From the NCBI GenBank assembly GCA_965200045.1, contig OZ241330.1, positions 1,984,001 through 2,048,000 of the forward strand: a stretch of DNA of 64,000 bases, in the 5' to 3' direction. This DNA comes from Bin25 sp026709415. GTDB taxonomy: Bacteria; Bacteroidota; Bacteroidia; Flavobacteriales; Flavobacteriaceae. The position numbers and the translations under genes were made by a program. Below are positions 62,057 to 64,000 of the stretch, in pieces. The notes beneath the pieces are model-generated. The model worked only from the letters and a program-made list of their open reading frames with translations, searched no databases and had not been told where the DNA came from. Positions within the stretch are counted from its first letter, which is position 1, and every line of letters starts with the position of its first letter.

Positions 62057-63739
62057 TTATGGACTGCACTTTGTAAAGGGTGGTAATTGCTCTGTGGTTA
62101 GTTTAGAGTTTAAAGCAAAACTGATACAATGGTTTACTCTATTAACATCCCATTGGCTTAGGTCTTGGTTGAAACTTGTAGCCTCATAAAACATCCCTTG
62201 CATACTATTTACTTGGATAGTATCCCAATCGCCTATATTTTGGTTAAAACTTTTAGCCTCCTTAAACATCCAAAGCATATTGATTACTTGGCTGGTATCC
62301 CAACCGCTTATATCTGAGTTGAAATTTGTAGCCTTGTGAAACATACCACTCATACTGATTACTTGGCTGGTATCCCACTCCCCTATATCCTGGTTAAAAC
62401 TTCTATTACTAGAAAACATACCACTCATACTGATTACTTGGCTGGTATCCCACTCCCCTATATCTTGGTTAAAACTTATATCCCCTGTAAACATACCACT
62501 CATATTGGTTACTTGGCTGGTATCCCATTCCCCTATATCTTGGTTGAAACTATTGGCACTGTAAAACATCGCACTCATATCCTCTACATTACTCGTATCC
62601 CAATTACCTATATCTGAGTTGAAATACCAATTATTTTGAAACATCAGATTCATATTGGTTACTTGGCTGGTATTCCAACTGCTTATATCTTGGTTAAAAT
62701 AGGTAGCACCTCCAAACATATTACTCATATCGGTTACTTGGCTGGTATCCCAATGGGTTATATTTTCGTTAAACCTGTTTTTAAGATAAAATAATTCCTG
62801 CATATCCGTTACAAAAGTCGTTACGACATTTTCGACACTTTCATTGTTTTCAATCATTTTTCTCAATAGCTTTTCATTGACAATTAAATACTCTTTTTCC
62901 ACGCCGTTAATTTCCAATTTGGCGGTTTTTCCGATATGTTTTTTGGCTCTGGGTGTTGCTTTAATCGTTACGCCGTTTTTATCTAAATAAATTAAAGGTT
63001 GCTTTTTATTGCATTTCTTAGCCCCTTGAAATATCCCACTTTTATATTCGACTTTACTCGTATCCCAACCGCTTATTATTTTAGGGCAAAAGGATTTCGC
63101 ATTTCTAAACATTCTTTCCATATCGGTTACTTGGCTGGTGTCCCAATTTCCTATATCCTGGTTGAAACTTCTAGCGTTATGAAACATTTGATACATATCG
63201 GTAACTTTACTCGTATCCCAATGGCTTATATCTTGGTTAAAAGACTTGGCATTTTCAAATAATCGGTTCATATCGGTAACGTTACTCGTATCCCAACTAC
63301 CTATATCCAAATTAAAATTTTCAGCGTCTTGGTTCTCAAACAAGTTAGCCAAGTCGGTAACGAAAGTGGTGACCACTTGGGTAATATCTTGTCTTGTCTC
63401 AATCATGTATCTCAATACTTGGTTATTAACGATTTTATAGGTTTTCCCTTTGAATTTCCACGTTTCTAATACGACCCCTCTTTTGCAATTTCTAGCCTTG
63501 ATGGTTACCCCGTTTTTATCTAAATACAAAGGGTTTTTATGTTTGCCACTACATTTTACTTTTTTCCCAAACCCTTGAATTATATCCCTGGCAAATACGC
63601 CATGCGTATCGTCTTGGGTTGTTTGAATTAATAATTGTTTGAAAGGTTTATCGAACTCTATATGATCCGTTTCATTTTTGGAACATCCCAAAACAAACAT
63701 CAAGCATAGAAAGGGTAATAAGTGTCGTTTTTTCATCAA
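62057..63739 (-). CDS. BspA/DUF285 repeat surface lipoprotein 2
   Basis: The 560-residue protein has a lipoprotein signal (LCLMFVLGCS) almost the same as that of lipoprotein 1. It contains two copies of a module that begins YLDKNGVTIKA and ends with a phrase of the type VTTFVTDM. Each module leads into DUF285 repeats: about five (the last degenerate) after the first copy and about nine after the second. The cap QLPPFTKCSP is the same as in lipoprotein 1. It lacks the long coiled-coil stalk of lipoprotein 1. The duplicated module suggests growth by internal recombination. A role in adhesion or surface exposure is inferred from the family. Confidence 0.85.
   Translation of the reverse strand: MMKKRHLLPFLCLMFVLGCSKNETDHIEFDKPFKQLLIQTTQDDTHGVFARDIIQGFGKKVKCSGKHKNPLYLDKNGVTIKARNCKRGVVLETWKFKGKTYKIVNNQVLRYMIETRQDITQVVTTFVTDLANLFENQDAENFNLDIGSWDTSNVTDMNRLFENAKSFNQDISHWDTSKVTDMYQMFHNARSFNQDIGNWDTSQVTDMERMFRNAKSFCPKIISGWDTSKVEYKSGIFQGAKKCNKKQPLIYLDKNGVTIKATPRAKKHIGKTAKLEINGVEKEYLIVNEKLLRKMIENNESVENVVTTFVTDMQELFYLKNRFNENITHWDTSQVTDMSNMFGGATYFNQDISSWNTSQVTNMNLMFQNNWYFNSDIGNWDTSNVEDMSAMFYSANSFNQDIGEWDTSQVTNMSGMFTGDISFNQDIGEWDTSQVISMSGMFSSNRSFNQDIGEWDTSQVISMSGMFHKATNFNSDISGWDTSQVINMLWMFKEAKSFNQNIGDWDTIQVNSMQGMFYEATSFNQDLSQWDVNRVNHCISFALNSKLTTEQLPPFTKCSP
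62138..63361 (-). repeat. BspA repeats of lipoprotein 2, in two blocks
   Basis: Repeats of about 75 bp with the core FNQDIGEWDTSQVxxMSGMF form two blocks separated by the second YLDKNGVTIKA module. Three adjacent units in the second block are almost identical (DIGEWDTSQVISMSGMF). Confidence 0.85.
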
Positions 63740-63787
63740 TTGTTTTTTTTAGTTGGTGCAAAATTAAAAAGGCGTTTCATCGTTAAT

Positions 63788-64000
63788 TCAACGGGACGAC
63801 GGGAAACACTTTACGAATCGTGGTAGTTGTTCTATTGTTAGTCCGGAATCTCCATAAAAACTCCTACAATTGGTTACTTGACTAACATCCCAACCGCTTA
63901 TATCTTGGTTAAAACTTCTAGCATCCTGAAACATACCCTCCATACTGGTTACTTGGCTGGTATCCCATTGGCTTAGGTCTTGGTTGAACTCCCCAGTCTC
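63788..64000 (-). CDS. BspA/DUF285 repeat lipoprotein 3, C-terminal part
   Basis: The gene runs off the window end; the last 70 residues are visible. They hold repeats (FNQDLSQWDTSQVTSMEGMF, FNQDISGWDVSQVTNC) and the shared cap form (LTIEQLPRFVKCFPSSR). A third member of the cluster is therefore upstream of lipoprotein 2, with only about 48 nt between them. Confidence 0.85.
   Translation of the reverse strand, partial: ETGEFNQDLSQWDTSQVTSMEGMFQDARSFNQDISGWDVSQVTNCRSFYGDSGLTIEQLPRFVKCFPSSR

Overview
The window looks like chromosomal DNA of a Bacteroidota bacterium. The evidence is an AT-rich sequence, a tmRNA whose tag reads GENNYALAA, -7 promoter elements of the TAnnTTTG type, DUF4369/TlpA lipoproteins, a DUF2007 protein, a fused 2-oxoacid dehydrogenase E1, the holA/HSDR_N pair and BspA-type lipoproteins. 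I cannot place it below phylum level. Several genes start with GTG or TTG, and clear Shine-Dalgarno sites are scarce.

Layout. 0-4 kb: a scrap of an IS630-type transposase abutting an AAA+ ATPase, then a coiled-coil/beta-helix lipoprotein and an SUI1 factor. 4-19 kb: ung, a mutS2 without a Smr domain, a DCC oxidoreductase, two tandem dicarboxylate/amino-acid symporters, aroC, an AlbA_2/RecG-like regulator broken by a frameshift, a large FAD/Fe-S dehydrogenase, a TlpA lipoprotein, a rhomboid protease and a DUF1338 dioxygenase. 19.0-19.4 kb: the tmRNA gene. 19.5-24 kb: a lipid A type acyltransferase, a phosphosugar mutase, a TPR/OB-fold protein and a 54-residue gene. 24-33 kb: a co-directional run of acpH-like, ggt, uvrA, LOG and an M1-like protein lacking zinc ligands. 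32.9-34.3 kb: a 1.4 kb segment bounded by 26-bp inverted repeats that carries an unrecognised membrane protein instead of a transposase. 34.7-46 kb: fused E1, holA, HSDR_N, a glycosyltransferase, an OmpA lipoprotein, a YrdC-type protein, a UvrD/PcrA helicase and recG. 46.1-47.7 kb: a decayed IS5-type element with both terminal inverted repeats still visible. 47.8-57.8 kb: pheT, a second copy of the AAA+ ATPase, a sodium:solute symporter, an ABC-F ATPase, a thioredoxin-fold lipoprotein without cysteines and a GH43-like lipoprotein.

57.8-64 kb is accessory in character. A probable 5'-truncated DNA methyltransferase is followed by a dense minus-strand run: at least three BspA/DUF285 repeat lipoproteins sharing a C-terminal cap, and six very small genes, most of them abutting or overlapping, lying between the first two. 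Two of the small products have one membrane segment, and one resembles the XhlA/holin-associated layout. This cluster is the best candidate for an undescribed system: a surface-display cassette or the remains of a phage or mobile module.

How the genes relate. Most of the window is housekeeping: DNA repair (ung, mutS2, uvrA, uvrD/pcrA, recG), translation quality control (tmRNA, pheT, YrdC-type protein, SUI1), envelope biogenesis and transport. Three mobile-element traces and two surface-lipoprotein types mark the places where the chromosome has been remodelled.
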